Shown: piece after piece, positions 33,327 to 44,788 of the stretch
How the letters are laid out: every line of letters begins with the position of its first letter
Numbering within the stretch: position 1 is the first letter of the stretch
NCBI GenBank assembly: GCA_019279435.1
Contig: JAAALK010000289.1
Span: 91,977,023 to 92,041,022, forward strand
DNA length: 64,000 nt
Origin: Zizania palustris
Taxonomy: Eukaryota > Streptophyta > Magnoliopsida > Poales > Poaceae
Direction: 5' to 3'
Translations under genes and position numbers: made by a program
Notes under the pieces: model-generated
The model's database searches: none
Told to the model about the DNA's origin: nothing
What the model saw: the letters and a program-made list of their open reading frames with translations, nothing else

Positions 33327-34560
33327 ATCTCCCCCTTGATGAGTGCATTGACAACCCCAAGCAAAGACATGATGAGGATAGCAAGTTAAGCGCACAAGTG
33401 ACCATAAAAACTCATAAAAGAGCAAAACATGTCACTTGGTAAAAGATCTCCCCTCTTGGGCAAAAGCCTTATGCAAGACAAGGCAAAAGCATCAAAAGCA
33501 TCTCAATGCAGCATGCAAGCCATTACTCCCCCTTAACCAAGCAATCCAAAAGCCAAAGCATCCAAAACATCATGTGAACAATTTCTCCCCCTTTGACAAT
33601 GCAGGCATCAAGGAGATAGAAGGATGCAAAGAGGGGAATGAGGGTAAAGCAGAGATGTGAGCTTCTGAAACATGAGCAACTACAATTACAGTACAAATAA
33701 TCATTCGCCTTGAATATCGTCTAAAAGTACTATATGACCAGCTCAGGTGAATAACACCTAAACAAAAGGCATGAGCAAGCATTTTCATATTTTAGTAAAT
33801 AAAAGCATCACCACTCAGACTAGCATACTAGACATGTCAAAGCAAGAGATGCAAAAGCTATCCAAATACTAACCAGATAAACGTATCCCACTTCAAGGTG
33901 CTTCAGCAAACATGATATGCAATGAATTTTAACTTTTCATTTTTGTGCCAGGGGTTATTTGCATGTCAACCTTATGCTAACCGACCAAGCCAAACCTAGG
34001 TCAAGCAAAAGACCATCGGAAGCTTAAAGCATTGATCTCGGTATACACTTCAATGTCCCGGTTCATACCAAAGTGCTATGGTAAGCAGTCTAGAACAAAG
34101 TAGTGCGACAAAGCAAACTCACCTGGATCTTTTCAATTTTAGCACTCAACAGCATGAATGTCATTCATTTTCACTTTCATTTTCATTTTCATTCATTTTT
34201 CATTTTCATTTATTTTTGATGAAATCAAGTTGCGTATTAGCATCCAAGTGAAAAGCACCTAGCTATCAGGTGTGTAAAAGATAGCAAAAGCACTCAACCC
34301 ATTCAAGCTAGTTTCTAGACTAAGCAGTGACGTTTTCAAATTTTCACAAATAAAAGCCATGCTCATGACAATTATCAAATGAAAACATGCCAAGTAGTCA
34401 ACAGTATTAAAGACAATAGTTCAAAGGCATTACAAAGCATGTACTTGTAAAAGCAATTAATCAAATGTCAGAAGCTCATGCAATGCTACACAACTCCCCC
34501 TCAAAACATGCTAGAATCTCTCGGATGCTCAGTGAGAGGGTGAGTTAAAACTATTTTGGA
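33327..34560 (-). other. D 3' noncoding region and polypurine tract
   Basis: atctcccccttg at 33327-33338 is the minus-strand polypurine tract. The next 1.2 kb has no credible ORF. It contains text homologous to C's 3' noncoding region (about 27700-28200 inverted), including the reverse complement of aaaagatccaggtggg at about 34120-34140. It also holds a cattttcattttc-type simple repeat at 34166-34215 and a second purine-rich block (ctccccctcaaaac) at about 34495. Confidence 0.75.
34166..34215. repeat. Simple repeat, cattttcatttt type
   Basis: An imperfect run of cattttcattttcattc units of about 50 bp within D's 3' noncoding region. A simple-sequence expansion. Confidence 0.8.
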
Positions 34561-36938
34561 ATCTAGCATCGCAAAACTCGAGAACCAGGCAAAGTAGTAG
34601 ACTGACCATGCACAGGAGATAAGCCATGATAAAAAGTGTGTGGTATACCTACAAAGCATGAACCTGGAAAACGATGAGGTCTCCCAACCTATTGAGCATC
34701 AAAGCCTCTTACACGTGATCTATCACCATATGAAGCATGGTGTACACCACGAGGGGCAAAATCACTCATTAGACCATGTGGAGCCTCAAAACTAGGATAA
34801 GATCAAAAAGCAGACTCATGCATACCTAAAGATGGGTAATGCATGTCCTGAAAGCTCATAGCAAAAGACCGTCGCTCATCCCTGATACGACGAAAGCAAA
34901 ACCCAACTAAATGACCCACCCGATGACAATAGGAGCAATGATACACTCTCTTGGATGTGTGAACATGGGTCTCAGACGCAAATCTCACAATTTTCTTGGG
35001 TTTTGGCTGAGGATGTTCATCTGGTGAACGAATAGTTTTCTTTGTAGGTTGGGTAGGATTCTTGGATTTTTGATCGGTGTCTAACTGGGCTCTCTCTTTC
35101 TCAAGGGTAGTGGGAGGAGTGAACACAGTTTCGCTCAAAGTGTTTGGATTAGTTCTCTCATAACCCAACCCGAGAGCTAACCCTGCCCTGTCAGCACACA
35201 TTTTGGTTTTAGCCAAAAGTAGGTCCATCCTACCCTTTTCTTCAGTGCATTTTTCCACTACAGAGAGAAGGTAGTCATTCTCACATTTTAATTTTTCTAC
35301 TTGCTCTCTAGCAAAGCTGAGTTGGTCCTTAAGGGTGATGCAGGTGGGATACGCCGGCTGCACATCCTTAGAACACTCAGCACTCTCCAATCTAGCCTTA
35401 AGTTGATCAACATGCCTATCTCTCAAATTGATGCTCTCAACAAGCAAAGGGCAATTCATGCATTCGTTGATGACCGCAGGACTAGACTCCACTACCAAAA
35501 GCTGTTTTTCAGTTAATTCAAGTTTTTCAATAGTTTGGGCATGTATAAAACGTAGCTAAGCAAGCTCTTCCATGACAGTAAGACATGACTCACAATCGGC
35601 ATCATCAGACTTAGATTTAAAAATTGCAAGTTCAGTGGAGATAGCTTCAAGTCTGAGTTTTAGTTCTTTTCGTTCTTTAGCAGCAAGTTTAAGCAATCTA
35701 TCCTGAGAATAAACAGCATCATACAATTCATCATTTTGAACAAGAAGCTGATCACGGGATAGATATACCTCAGAAGTGTCGAGCTCGTCGCTGTTGTTGT
35801 TGACGTCGACCGTGAAGCAAAGGTCGGTGAGGTCCACTGTCTTCTTCTCCTTCTTCTCTTTCTTGGGAGGATCTTCTTCCTCCGATCTTGGCTCCTTGCT
35901 TGACGTGTTGTCGATGTCACTGAGGGCGGCCACAAAAGTTCTGGCTACTCTTTTAGCCAATTTTCCTCATTTCCCTCTGAAGTAGGGTTTCTTGTTCCAT
36001 TTTTGGTGCTTGTGCTCATTTTCATTTTTCATTTTCAGTTTAGGGCAATTTGCTTTTATGTGAGACGTATCTCCACATTCAAAACACCCCTATGACCCTC
36101 CTCTCCTTTGCTCTCATCTATCATTGTAAAAGCGAGTAAACTTCTTGACAATGAGAGCTAGCTCCTCATCATCTAAAGCGTCCACTTGTTCTTTTGTGAC
36201 AGAGACAAGGGAGGACAAGTCAAAAGCACCAGAATGAGCACAAACTCCAGAAACGCCAGACAAATTACCTCCAGATGAGGTACCACTGCCAGGACAGGAA
36301 ACCAAAGCAATCGAAGGCAACAAGGATTTTCCAGCTCCTGGTCGAGACGCCTTGGCAATCTCGGTGGACTTAAGCTTACTAAAGAGTTCGTCGCAAGTCA
36401 GAGTGTCAAAGCTTGCCGACTCTTCAATACTAGATATCTTCACCTCCCATATGCTACAATCAAGAGCATAGAGAAGTTTGATCGCCCTATCATGGTTAGA
36501 GTAAGCCAAAATCCCAGTGGAACGTAAATTACTCACACTTCCATCAAAATGCGCAAACATGACATCTACAGATTCGCCAGGGCCTTGCACAAACATTTGG
36601 TATTCTTGATTATAAGTGATTTGCCTCCTAGCCTTAATCTGGGTAGTACCCTCATGAAAAGTTTTCAAAGTGGTCCAAATTTCACGCGCAGTTCATAGGT
36701 GCTGGACCCTGTAAAACTCTTTGCGACTCAGACTGATGAAGAGTATGTTTCTCGCTTTGCTATTGCACTCGTACTGTGATTTTTTAGTCTCTGAGGTTCG
36801 AGTTTTAGGGATCACATATTGGGAATCGACAATGTCCCAAATATCACTTCCTTGGCTTAGAAGGTAAGCCTCCATGCGCACCTTCCAATATTCAAAATCA
36901 TGACCATCAAACATCGGGATTTTCGAATTTCTTTCCAT
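34561..36938 (-). pseudogene. D gag with two zinc knuckles (pol absent)
   Basis: The minus-strand start is ATG at 36936-36938, giving PMFDGHDFEYWKVRMEAYLL, the same Gag pattern as C. Capsid text runs to about 36114 (ARRQITYNQEYQMF, SFDTLTCDELFSKLKSTE). After a stop and a one-base frame change, the first knuckle CFECGDTSHIKANC lies at about 36045-36086. The frame 35960-34803 is open apart from a single TAG at about 35553. It holds a Lys/Glu-rich part, heptad repeats (coiled coil), a Pro/Lys-rich part and the second knuckle CSYCHRVGHLVGFC at about 34910-34950. After HESAF and a stop, tail-like text continues to about 34600 and then runs straight into 3' noncoding sequence. The protease motif that should follow is not there. 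Confidence 0.88.
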
Positions 36939-36989
36939 GTCACCAAAACAAGGATCACAAACCGGTTAAGGTCAACTGGTGATCTAACC

Positions 36990-37003
36990 AGCTCTGATAC
37001 CAA
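36990..37003 (-). other. D primer binding site
   Basis: The plus strand reads ctctgataccaa, the complement of TTGGTATCAGAG, one base inside the 5' LTR boundary. It is a tRNA-Met-type primer site and confirms D's minus orientation. Confidence 0.88.
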
Positions 37004-37004
37004 T

Positions 37005-39434
37005 TGTGGGATCGGAATGGTGACTAGGGGGGTGAATAGGCGCCTTGACTAATTTCTTGTGAAATAGATAGCCTTTTCAAAACACCCAACACACCTCTAA
37101 TATCATCAAAAATCAAGTTTGAACCAATCAGTACAAAAACAGTGCAAAACTTGGTTCACAATCACTGTTCAGAGCAAATCGGAGTTTGAAGTGTCGAAAT
37201 AGCTCAGTCGGAGTTTGAAGTTCAGAGTAAAACTCATGGCAGCAACAAAATGTCCAGGAGAAGACCCAAGCAAAAATATCAGACAAGCACTCTGCAATAG
37301 ATGGTAAATATCCTGGCAACAAAAGTGCATCTGAAACTAGTTCAATCAATCAAACATAACCAGAGGTATAAGCTTTGAACTCAAACTTCAGATGCTGTCC
37401 TGATTTCAAACTGCATCAAATATGATACTGTTCTTTGGCAATTTTCTGAAATCATCTAAAAATAGCACTTTCAGCAAAAGTATTCAGCCCCAAGTGTCCC
37501 AAATATTCAGCAATCAATGAACTATAAGAACTTCAGAGTTAAATCAGAAATGCAACAGCAGATTGAATCAAGTGCTTAAATGACAGAAACTTGAGTGGCT
37601 CAGTAACTAGGTGCAAGCACTTCAGAAGGTCAAATACTGACAGTTTAATCAATTTCAGTTCAATAAGCAGCCTTGCGGCAAGAATTCAGATAAGGGAAAA
37701 TGTGAGCAAGCAAAATATCTGATTCAAGCACAAAAAGGACTTCTAATGGGAGCAAGCAAAATGTGAGCAAAGTATTTTTTGTAACAGGACAAAACATTTG
37801 GCATAAGAAGTTTAGCAGTTGAGAATATCTCTGATTTGTCACCAGACAAACCCAACAACAATCACTGAAAAAGTGTACTGCTACTGCTCTGATCTGAGCT
37901 CAGCAATTCTCTGAAACAGATTTCAGTATTTTCAGCTTTTTCAGGTGATCAGCAGTACTTTTCAGAGAATCAGCCAAAAAGTAATGAGATGATCAGTAAT
38001 CAGTAGAAGAAATCAAGATTGCTGTTAATTATCAACCATGGTTTGCATAAAGTAATCTTATGTGTACTGTTTTGATTTTGTCAAGCAACTTTCAATAAGT
38101 TCCAATCGGAACATCAATTTATATTTCAGTTAAAACTAAACCAGTGAAGAACACCTTCTGAGCAGAAATTTCAGAACAATTCTTATACATCTTTGATTTT
38201 GGACAAACATGGTATATTATATTGCATGAATATGTTCTAGTTGTCCACAAAGATCTATGAACCATGGATGATCATTTCAGATCAACAAAAACACTTTCAT
38301 GTGATACTCAGAACAAATCAGATGAAAAGATCAACTAGTTCCTCAAGAACTGCCTTGAAATTTGACTTTAAATTTCAGGCAGAATTCTTTTTTCAGAACT
38401 CTGGTGTTATTTTGGATCAGCAAAAGGATCAAGAAGAAATTTCAGAAACAGGTTGCAAATTCCAAAAATGGAACAATCAAATCATCCTCAATAAAATATG
38501 TATAAACTTCACATATGAGTTCTGCAGTGAAATCACAAGAAAATGGCCTCACAAAAGTCAATCTAGAATCACATACCTATGCGCCAAAAGTCAGTGTTTC
38601 TGTCCCAAATCTTCAAGAGGATCTAACAAGTGGAGATTAAAAAGTTGTAATTGATATTAGAAGTAGCTATTCAATTATTCCAGCCAAAAAGCAGGCCAAA
38701 AAAAAAGAGGAACCTGCCCATGGCCATGGTCCTCTATTTATAGGCCAGCCAAGGGGGGCAATTTTTTGAAAAAGACCCTCTAGTTTTAATATATTACATC
38801 AATGTCCTCTTCCTTGAAATTAATTTTTAGAATTAAAGAAATCCTGAAAAAAATATATTCAAGGAGTACTTACTCTTACAAAAATTAAATCTAATTTATT
38901 GAAATTAGAAACATTTGAGTTGTGTCGATTTTTAGCACAAATCGACAAAGCCTCTCATCTTTTGTCTTCAACGTGTACGCCTGAGAACGCTTTTCGATTC
39001 CAACTGGTATCCTTGACCATCCGGCTCTTGACCCCCTGTCTCACCCTGGTCACCCACAATCGGTAGTCGACAAAGCATCTCCTCCGGTACACATAAGACA
39101 ACTCCACACAAACCGTCCGTCCATTCTTGCTCGATCTTTTCGTGTACTCTTGAGATCTTCTCCAACTTCGCCCGGCATCCCTGATCCTCCGGTATCAAGC
39201 TCCCCGCTTGACCCTCGATCACCCACCGTCGACAATTGGTCAGCATCTCGTCCCTGCACATACAAGACAAGCCAAAACAAGAACACGACGCACCACCAAA
39301 ACCTCGGCAACCACTCCTCAATTCTACATCGAACCCCTCGATGCACTCAAACCAACTCTTAACCACTCAACCGCTCAAACGCTCATCTTTGTCAATCACT
39401 CATCATCCAGACCAAAACCACCCTTGGTTTCACA
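37005..39434 (-). repeat. D 5' LTR
   Basis: 2,430 bp from TGTGGGATCG to GGTTTCACA. It is about 0.7 kb shorter than the split 3' LTR because the stretch between gagtttgaagt and aaactcatgg (about 37220) is missing. The minus-strand TATA box, CCTATAAATAG, is at 38733-38743. Confidence 0.88.
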
Positions 39435-40741
39435 AAGGTACTAAGTTTTCTTGATGGCAACGCTGGTTACAATCAAATTTTTATGGCTGAAGAGGACGTC
39501 TACAAGACAGCCTTTCGATGCCCTGGTTTTGTTGGCTTGTTTGAGTGGGTCGTTATGACTTTTAGTTTAAAGAATGCTAGCGCTACATATCAACGTGCTA
39601 TGAACTTGATCTTTCATGACTTGCTAGGAGTTATGTTAGAGGTATACATAGATGATGTTGTAGTCAAATCGGACACTATGGGAAACCACTTAGCCGTTTT
39701 GAAAGTTTCTATTGATAGGATGTGGTAGTATGGCTTAAAAATGAACCCGCTCAAATGTGCTTTTGGCGTATCGGCAGGCAAGTTCTTAGGATTCATGATT
39801 CATGAAAGGGGTATTGAAATTGATCCTAAGAGGATTGAAAAGATTAGAAACTTTGAAGCGCCGACATGCAAGAGAGATGTGCAAAAGTTGCTAGGCAAGA
39901 TGAATTATTTGAGTCGCTTTATATCTAACTTGTCTGGCAAAATTGATGCTTTTGTCCCTATACTCTAGTTAAAAAATTAAGCCGAGTTCACTTGGGGGGC
40001 AAGTCAGCAAAGTGCCTTTGAGAAGATTAAAGAGTGCTTGTCATCGCCACCCGTGGTAAGAGCGCCAAAAGCCGAAACCCCGTTTCGGCTATACATTGCT
40101 GCAGAAGATAGCGTGATAGGAGCCGTACTAATCCAGGAGGTGTAGGGGAAAGAGTACATCATCACATTCTTGAGCCGCCGCCTACTGGATGGTGAAACTA
40201 GGTACGTGTTTGTGGAGCATTTGTGTTTGTCACTTTATTACGCATGTACCAAATTACGTCACTATCTTCTTCCTAGCACATGTATTGACGCTTGCCAAAC
40301 CGATGTCATAAAATACATGTTGCAAAAGCCGATTCTAAGTGGAAGAATTGGAACATGGGCTTACGCTTCAATTGAATACGATTTGTCTTATGAACCATTA
40401 AGAGTTATGAAAGGCCAAATTGTCGCTGATTTTATAGTTGATCATCACGTAGATGTCAATTGGAGTAATGATATTGCTCTGGTTGAAGTAGTGCCATGGA
40501 AACTATATTTTGATGGTTTAGCTTATAAGAATTGCCAAGGCATCGGGGTAGTTTTAATATCACCTACCGGCATGCGCTTCGAAACATCGGCCCGCTTAGA
40601 ATTTCCTTCTACTAATAACCAAGCTGAATATGAAGTTTTATTGCTAGGACTTGAATTGCTAGGCTCCATAGGTGCCAAACATGTTCATGCGCATGGTGAT
40701 TCTCTGTTAGTAGTACAACAAGTAGCTAAAAGTGCTCAATG
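39435..40741 (+). pseudogene. Element A reverse transcriptase fragment 2 and both RNase H domains
   Basis: Continues A's RT directly after the D TSD with KVLSFLDGNAGYNQIFMAEE. It goes on with VVMTFSLKNASATYQRA, the active-site EVYIDDVVVKSD, the thumb and the first RNase H (FTWGASQQSAFEKI, IITFLSRRLLDGE). The second RNase H has KLYFDGLAYKNCQGIG, TNNQAEYEVLLLGL and HGDSLLVVQQVAKSA. FDGS reads FDGL here, a change next to the catalytic Asp. Stops at about 39727, 39967, 39976 and 40143 break the frame. The last five bases, CAATG, are the TSD of solo LTR S. The reading frame runs on into S without a stop, giving a chimeric frame to about 41043. Confidence 0.9.
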
Positions 40742-41651
40742 TGATGAGGACAACACTCCTTTGGATGAACACGACACTCCTCCGCTGGACATTCAAGGTC
40801 CGATCACTAGAGCTCGTGCACGACACTTGAATTTAGAGGTGAGCTCATTCCTAAGCACTTCAAATTATAATTATGAGAATAGATTGCTACCTAATGATTA
40901 TATTGTGATTAGGAACCAAGGAGAGGACCAGGAGATTCATGAAGAAGGACTTGGAGGCGTGGAGGTACATCAAGGGAGTGCAAGCCAAGTTGGAGATCCG
41001 ATCCAAGTCGACTTCGAGTCTAATTTGGACTCTAGGACCGCCTGACAGTAAAACAGACGCCCAGGATGCATATGACCTCCGATTTGGACGTTCCACATAT
41101 GGTTGGAAAGATGAGAAGATAACCTTTCCAATGGGACCAACCTCACATCAAGATAAAATCGGAGTCGTCGGCAATTGTCAAAACAGTACCAATTTCCAGA
41201 ACCGTTCTAGTGCTGCGTCACCAGTTTGGGCCTTTGGGCCACGTACCGAGTTGGAGTCCCTTAAGGACGCATTTTAGGGTTAAACCACGTTCCTTATACT
41301 ATATAAACAGCATCCTCCACCATCTCTCGCGGGTTTTACTTAGATTATTCTGTCAAGAATAGTTTCGCCGTCATATCGGTTTGTCGATCCCCAACTTGTG
41401 AGTTTAATCATTCATCTGCAATTCGGTTGCATTTTCTTGGTTCTTGCTTGTGTTCTTAAATTCGCAGGCAAGGATTAGCCTTCTTGGCGAGGTCGACCGA
41501 GCACTGTTCGGTCAATAACCAGAGGAGACGTTGTGCTATGATTGCGGGCTCAAGACGTGCCGTCCAGAAGCCTGATCGATTTGTGTAGCGACTCCACCAA
41601 ATCGAGAGTTATTAGAACCTTTCAGAAGATTGGGAATCCTAGTCTACATCA
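40742..41651 (+). repeat. S: solo LTR of another LTR element, with a polyprotein C-terminus remnant
   Basis: 910 bp that begin TGATGAGG and end CTACATCA, an inverted TGATG/CATCA terminus, flanked by exact CAATG on both sides (40737-40741 and 41652-41656). A TATA box, CTATATAAAC, lies at 41299-41308. The first 300 bp encode GPITRARARHLNLEVSSFL, text I associate with the C-terminus of grass gypsy polyproteins, so in the parent element the coding region probably ran into the 3' LTR. There is no internal region, so this is the product of LTR-LTR recombination. A's text resumes at 41657. Confidence 0.85.
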
Positions 41652-41967
41652 CAATGTTTTAATGGTTTGCTAAATAGCTACTTGGATAAATGTTTAGACA
41701 TAATTGCAACTTTTAATGACTTCAAAATTTCTCACGTATCAAGAGAGATCAATTCAATTGCAAATGATTTGGCTCAGCAAGCATCTGGTTATCACGTCTA
41801 GAGATGAAAATTTTCTGTACAAGAAAAACCAGTGTTTGGTCTCACTACCGAAGCTAGAAACTTCGGGCAGGTGCGAGGTCCGCCGGATCCTCCGGGTCGG
41901 ACCCCTCTGGCCACCAGAGGGTGTTGCGTGCTGGAAACCTCATGTCGGAGCCCTTCATCTGCCAAAG
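41652..41967 (+). pseudogene. Element A pol: end of second RNase H and linker
   Basis: Encodes the RNase H tail (NDFKISHVSREIN, ANDLAQQASGYHV) matching R1 about 8040-8230, then the GC-rich Pro/Gly linker. A TAG after GYHV breaks the frame. The last five bases, CAAAG, are the left TSD copy of B. Confidence 0.85.
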
Positions 41968-44591
41968 TGTAACACCCACGTTAAAAATATTAATAATAAT
42001 AACAATAATTAAAATATAATAATAATTAAACTAATACTTTGGATATTTATAAAATAATTCAAAACTACGAAAAGTTATTTTTTCCAGAATTTTAGACCCG
42101 GTTTTCTTTTTTTAAATTGTATTTCTCTCTTTAGATTTTCTCTCTTACTTACACGTGGGACCCACTTGTCATCACCTTCCTCCCACCCTCCTCTCTTTTT
42201 TCTCCCTCCCACTTCCTCCATGCACGCACCTTCCTCTCCCCATGGCAACCGCCGGCCGTTCCGCTTCCCCCGTCGCCCACTCTGCGTCGAGGCCGCGCCC
42301 ACGACGCCGGAACCGCCATCCCCCTCGCGCACCGTTTTATTTAGCCGTTCCTCTTTTCCCCATTCCATTTTCTCCCACTCTTCACCATTTTTCTCCTCCG
42401 AGCTCTCCTTCCTCGTCGTAGCCGCGTCGTCGTCGTCGGTTCCCCGGTGAGAACCCCTCCCTTGCCTATTTCTCCCCTTCGACTTGTCGTCATCGCCGTC
42501 CTCGTCGCGCCACGGTGGTCGGCATCGCCGTGCACCACCCGCGCTGCCGTTGGCCGTGCGCCAGCCGCGCCACCTTGCGCCTGCCGCCGCCCGCCCGCGC
42601 GCCCGCGCTCGCCCGTGCCAGCCACCGGCCGCATGGCCGCGCCGTCGGCCGCATGCCCGCGCGTCGCCGCCCAACTGGCCGCGCCGCCCATGCGCGCGCC
42701 ACCACCCGCTCACCCGCTCCTCGCGCCCGCCTGCGCGCGCCGCCTGCGCGCGCCGCCCGCGCGCTGCCGCCCTGCCGCGCTGCACTGGCCACGCCGCGCC
42801 GGCCGGACCTAGACAAACCCCCCTTTTTCTATTTTGCGATTTATCCCCTCTGTTTTAGAGTATTTAAATCTTGTTCTAGCACTTTAGCATTTTAGCCCCT
42901 CTGTTTTAGGATAATTATTTTCCGCCCCGCACAGTAGTACTGTTTCGGCTAAAACTAGAACTAAAACTTCTAAAATACACAACTAATCCATACTAGCTCC
43001 GTTTGGAGTGATTCAAATTTCTATGTTTTCATAAAATTGCAAAGAATCTAACTATGCATTTATTTTGTATTGTTCATGTGTATTGATGTACTGTTTTGCA
43101 TTAATTATGTATGTGATCGCGTAGACGCTGCCGATTTCGTACCGCCGGAGGCCTACTCCATTGAAGATTAAGCCTTCGCGGCCAAGGCAAGCTACCTGAA
43201 CAGTTGAACATATTGAAATCTCATTTTTCATAATTTATTTTGATTTTAACTTAATGCATGATTATTAGGACTATAATATGCCTTTAGTATTGTGTAGCTA
43301 TACCCATTGTGTTAATTATGGCCCCGTGCAATTAATACCATTCCTTTGTAGACTTAGGTAAAGTTTGGTTCAGCTCGTACCTTAATAAGGGTTGGGTTGA
43401 TCGGGATAAGAAGTACTGCTTAGCCATGCTTAGTTTACCTAGACTTTTTAAACGGGGAATTATTCATCTCTTTAATGACAAATGTTGTATCTTTCATGAT
43501 GATTTAATTGTACCCTACGGTAGGGTTACTACCGTTAGTGGTTTGGATTAAAACTTGACCAATTAAAATATTGAAAGGGCTGGTCGTGGGTGCATGCTAG
43601 TATTTTGGGATGTCGCACCCAGGGCGATTAAGGACCGGTCCGTGGCTACTGTTGCAATGCATTTTCGTACTACCACAAGTCTAATGGGTACGACCTGGCT
43701 TAGAGTATTAACTGTGCATGCTTATAACACCAGTTGTATGATGGGTGATGGTTTGTGGTGGGTCGCACCCCTAGGCCTGAATGTCACTTGGCGTAAGAGG
43801 GGGCTTACTCGACTAGGGTTGACCCTACGGGAAGCGAAACCTTAGCGGATGTTTGTATGTTTGTATGGTATACGATGGGCCTTGGCATGGGATTGGGTCG
43901 GGGTACCGTGGTGGTATCCTGACGTTAATCGAGACTGTGCCTTGTGGGTAAAGTTGTACACCTCTGATCAGAGTTAAAATATATTTGAATAGCCGAGCCC
44001 ACGGTCAAGGGCGGGCAAAGTGATGTTTTCACGGTTAGAATAACTTTCCACTTAAATTCTGGTATGATTGTTGGGATGGGATCTAAGGATCCTGCAGGTG
44101 GTGGTAACCTGCAAGTGTAGGTGCACTGTCTGGATTGCAACTTGTTCTTAGCACCTACTTTATTACTTGTAGATGTTTTACAATAGTTTTAACTGAAAAT
44201 CAGCTTTACGCAAATGAACCCTATTATGCCATCCTTGTTATTCCCTTGCATTATTTGCATCATTTCGGGTGGCTTGTTGAGTACCAATGTACTCAGCCCA
44301 CTATTTCAAACCTCTCCAGAAGTTGAAGGGTTCTACACCGATGAAGACGAAGAGGAGGTGTGAGGCTTGGCCGCACTCGAGCGCTTGTGGGAAAAGGATG
44401 TTATCCGCTGCTTGTGTTTTTCTTAGTAATCTTTGTTCAGGCCATTTAGGCCATGTATACGACTATGTGTAATTACTTTTAATTCACGTGGAACTCTGTT
44501 GTATCTACTTGTTATTGTGTACCCTGCCTTTTCTTGGGACAGGGACTTAATGCACAAAGAGTTCGGGAAGGTATTATTCCTGGGCTTGACA
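41968..44591 (+). repeat. B 5' LTR
   Basis: 2,624 bp. It starts with an AT-rich part holding taa repeats (41985-42040), then a pyrimidine-rich stretch (42120-42240), a very GC-rich block (42430-42820) and AT-rich sequence to the end. It matches 50397-52973 nearly throughout. The many overlapping frames in the GC-rich block, on both strands, are compositional. Confidence 0.92.
42430..42820. other. CpG-rich block in B 5' LTR
   Basis: About 390 bp made of gcgcgcc, gccgc and cgccg words. It lies just upstream of a sharp shift to AT-rich sequence with a possible TATA-like tatttaaat at 42862-42870. The second copy is at 50870-51200. It may be promoter-related, but that is inference. Confidence 0.55.
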
Positions 44592-44594
44592 AGT

Positions 44595-44607
44595 TGGTAT
44601 CAGAGCC
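44595..44607 (+). other. B primer binding site
   Basis: TGGTATCAGAGCC three bases after the 5' LTR. Complementary to initiator tRNA-Met. Confidence 0.92.
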
Positions 44608-44788
44608 ACCTCGACTGTAGGTTAAGCCACACGGTTAAGCCCCTAGGATGTTCATCTAAGGCTATTTTGAAAAAAAAATATTATTCCCAAAATGTGTCAT
44701 TTGGTGGTTGTGTTTACTTACCCTCACTATTCAAGAAAGAAGGTTACTGATTTTGTTTTTGTGTGTTTTTTTTCAATTATGTGTGTAG

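Larger units (their letters stand above)
19525..39434 (-). mobile_element. Element D: gag-only copia (Maximus/SIRE-like) element, split by C
   Basis: LTRs begin TGTGGGATCG and end GGTTTCACA (inverted TGTG/CACA ends). They lie at 19525-19786 plus 30457-33326 (3' LTR, split by C) and 37005-39434 (5' LTR). The flanks are aatgt and aaggt in A's RT. Without C it is about 9.2 kb. The minus-strand interior has a tRNA-Met-type primer site (36990-37003), a long gag with two CCHC knuckles, then a 3' noncoding part and a polypurine tract. Protease, integrase, RT and RNase H are absent, so it could only have moved with enzymes supplied in trans, unless pol was lost after insertion. Confidence 0.88.

Noticed and set aside
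33042..33442. Pro/Ser-rich frames near 33042-33442 and 39150-39454 as a conserved small protein
   Set aside because: Both are the same segment of D's two LTRs. Similarity comes from LTR identity, and the frames shift between the copies.
34166..34215. Start of a CRISPR or satellite array
   Set aside because: Only an imperfect simple repeat without unique spacers or larger periodicity.
42075..42895. Several long overlapping Ala/Arg/Pro-rich frames on both strands
   Set aside because: They come from the GC-rich block of B's LTR. Open frames in five or six phases at once are a composition effect, and the second LTR changes their lengths.
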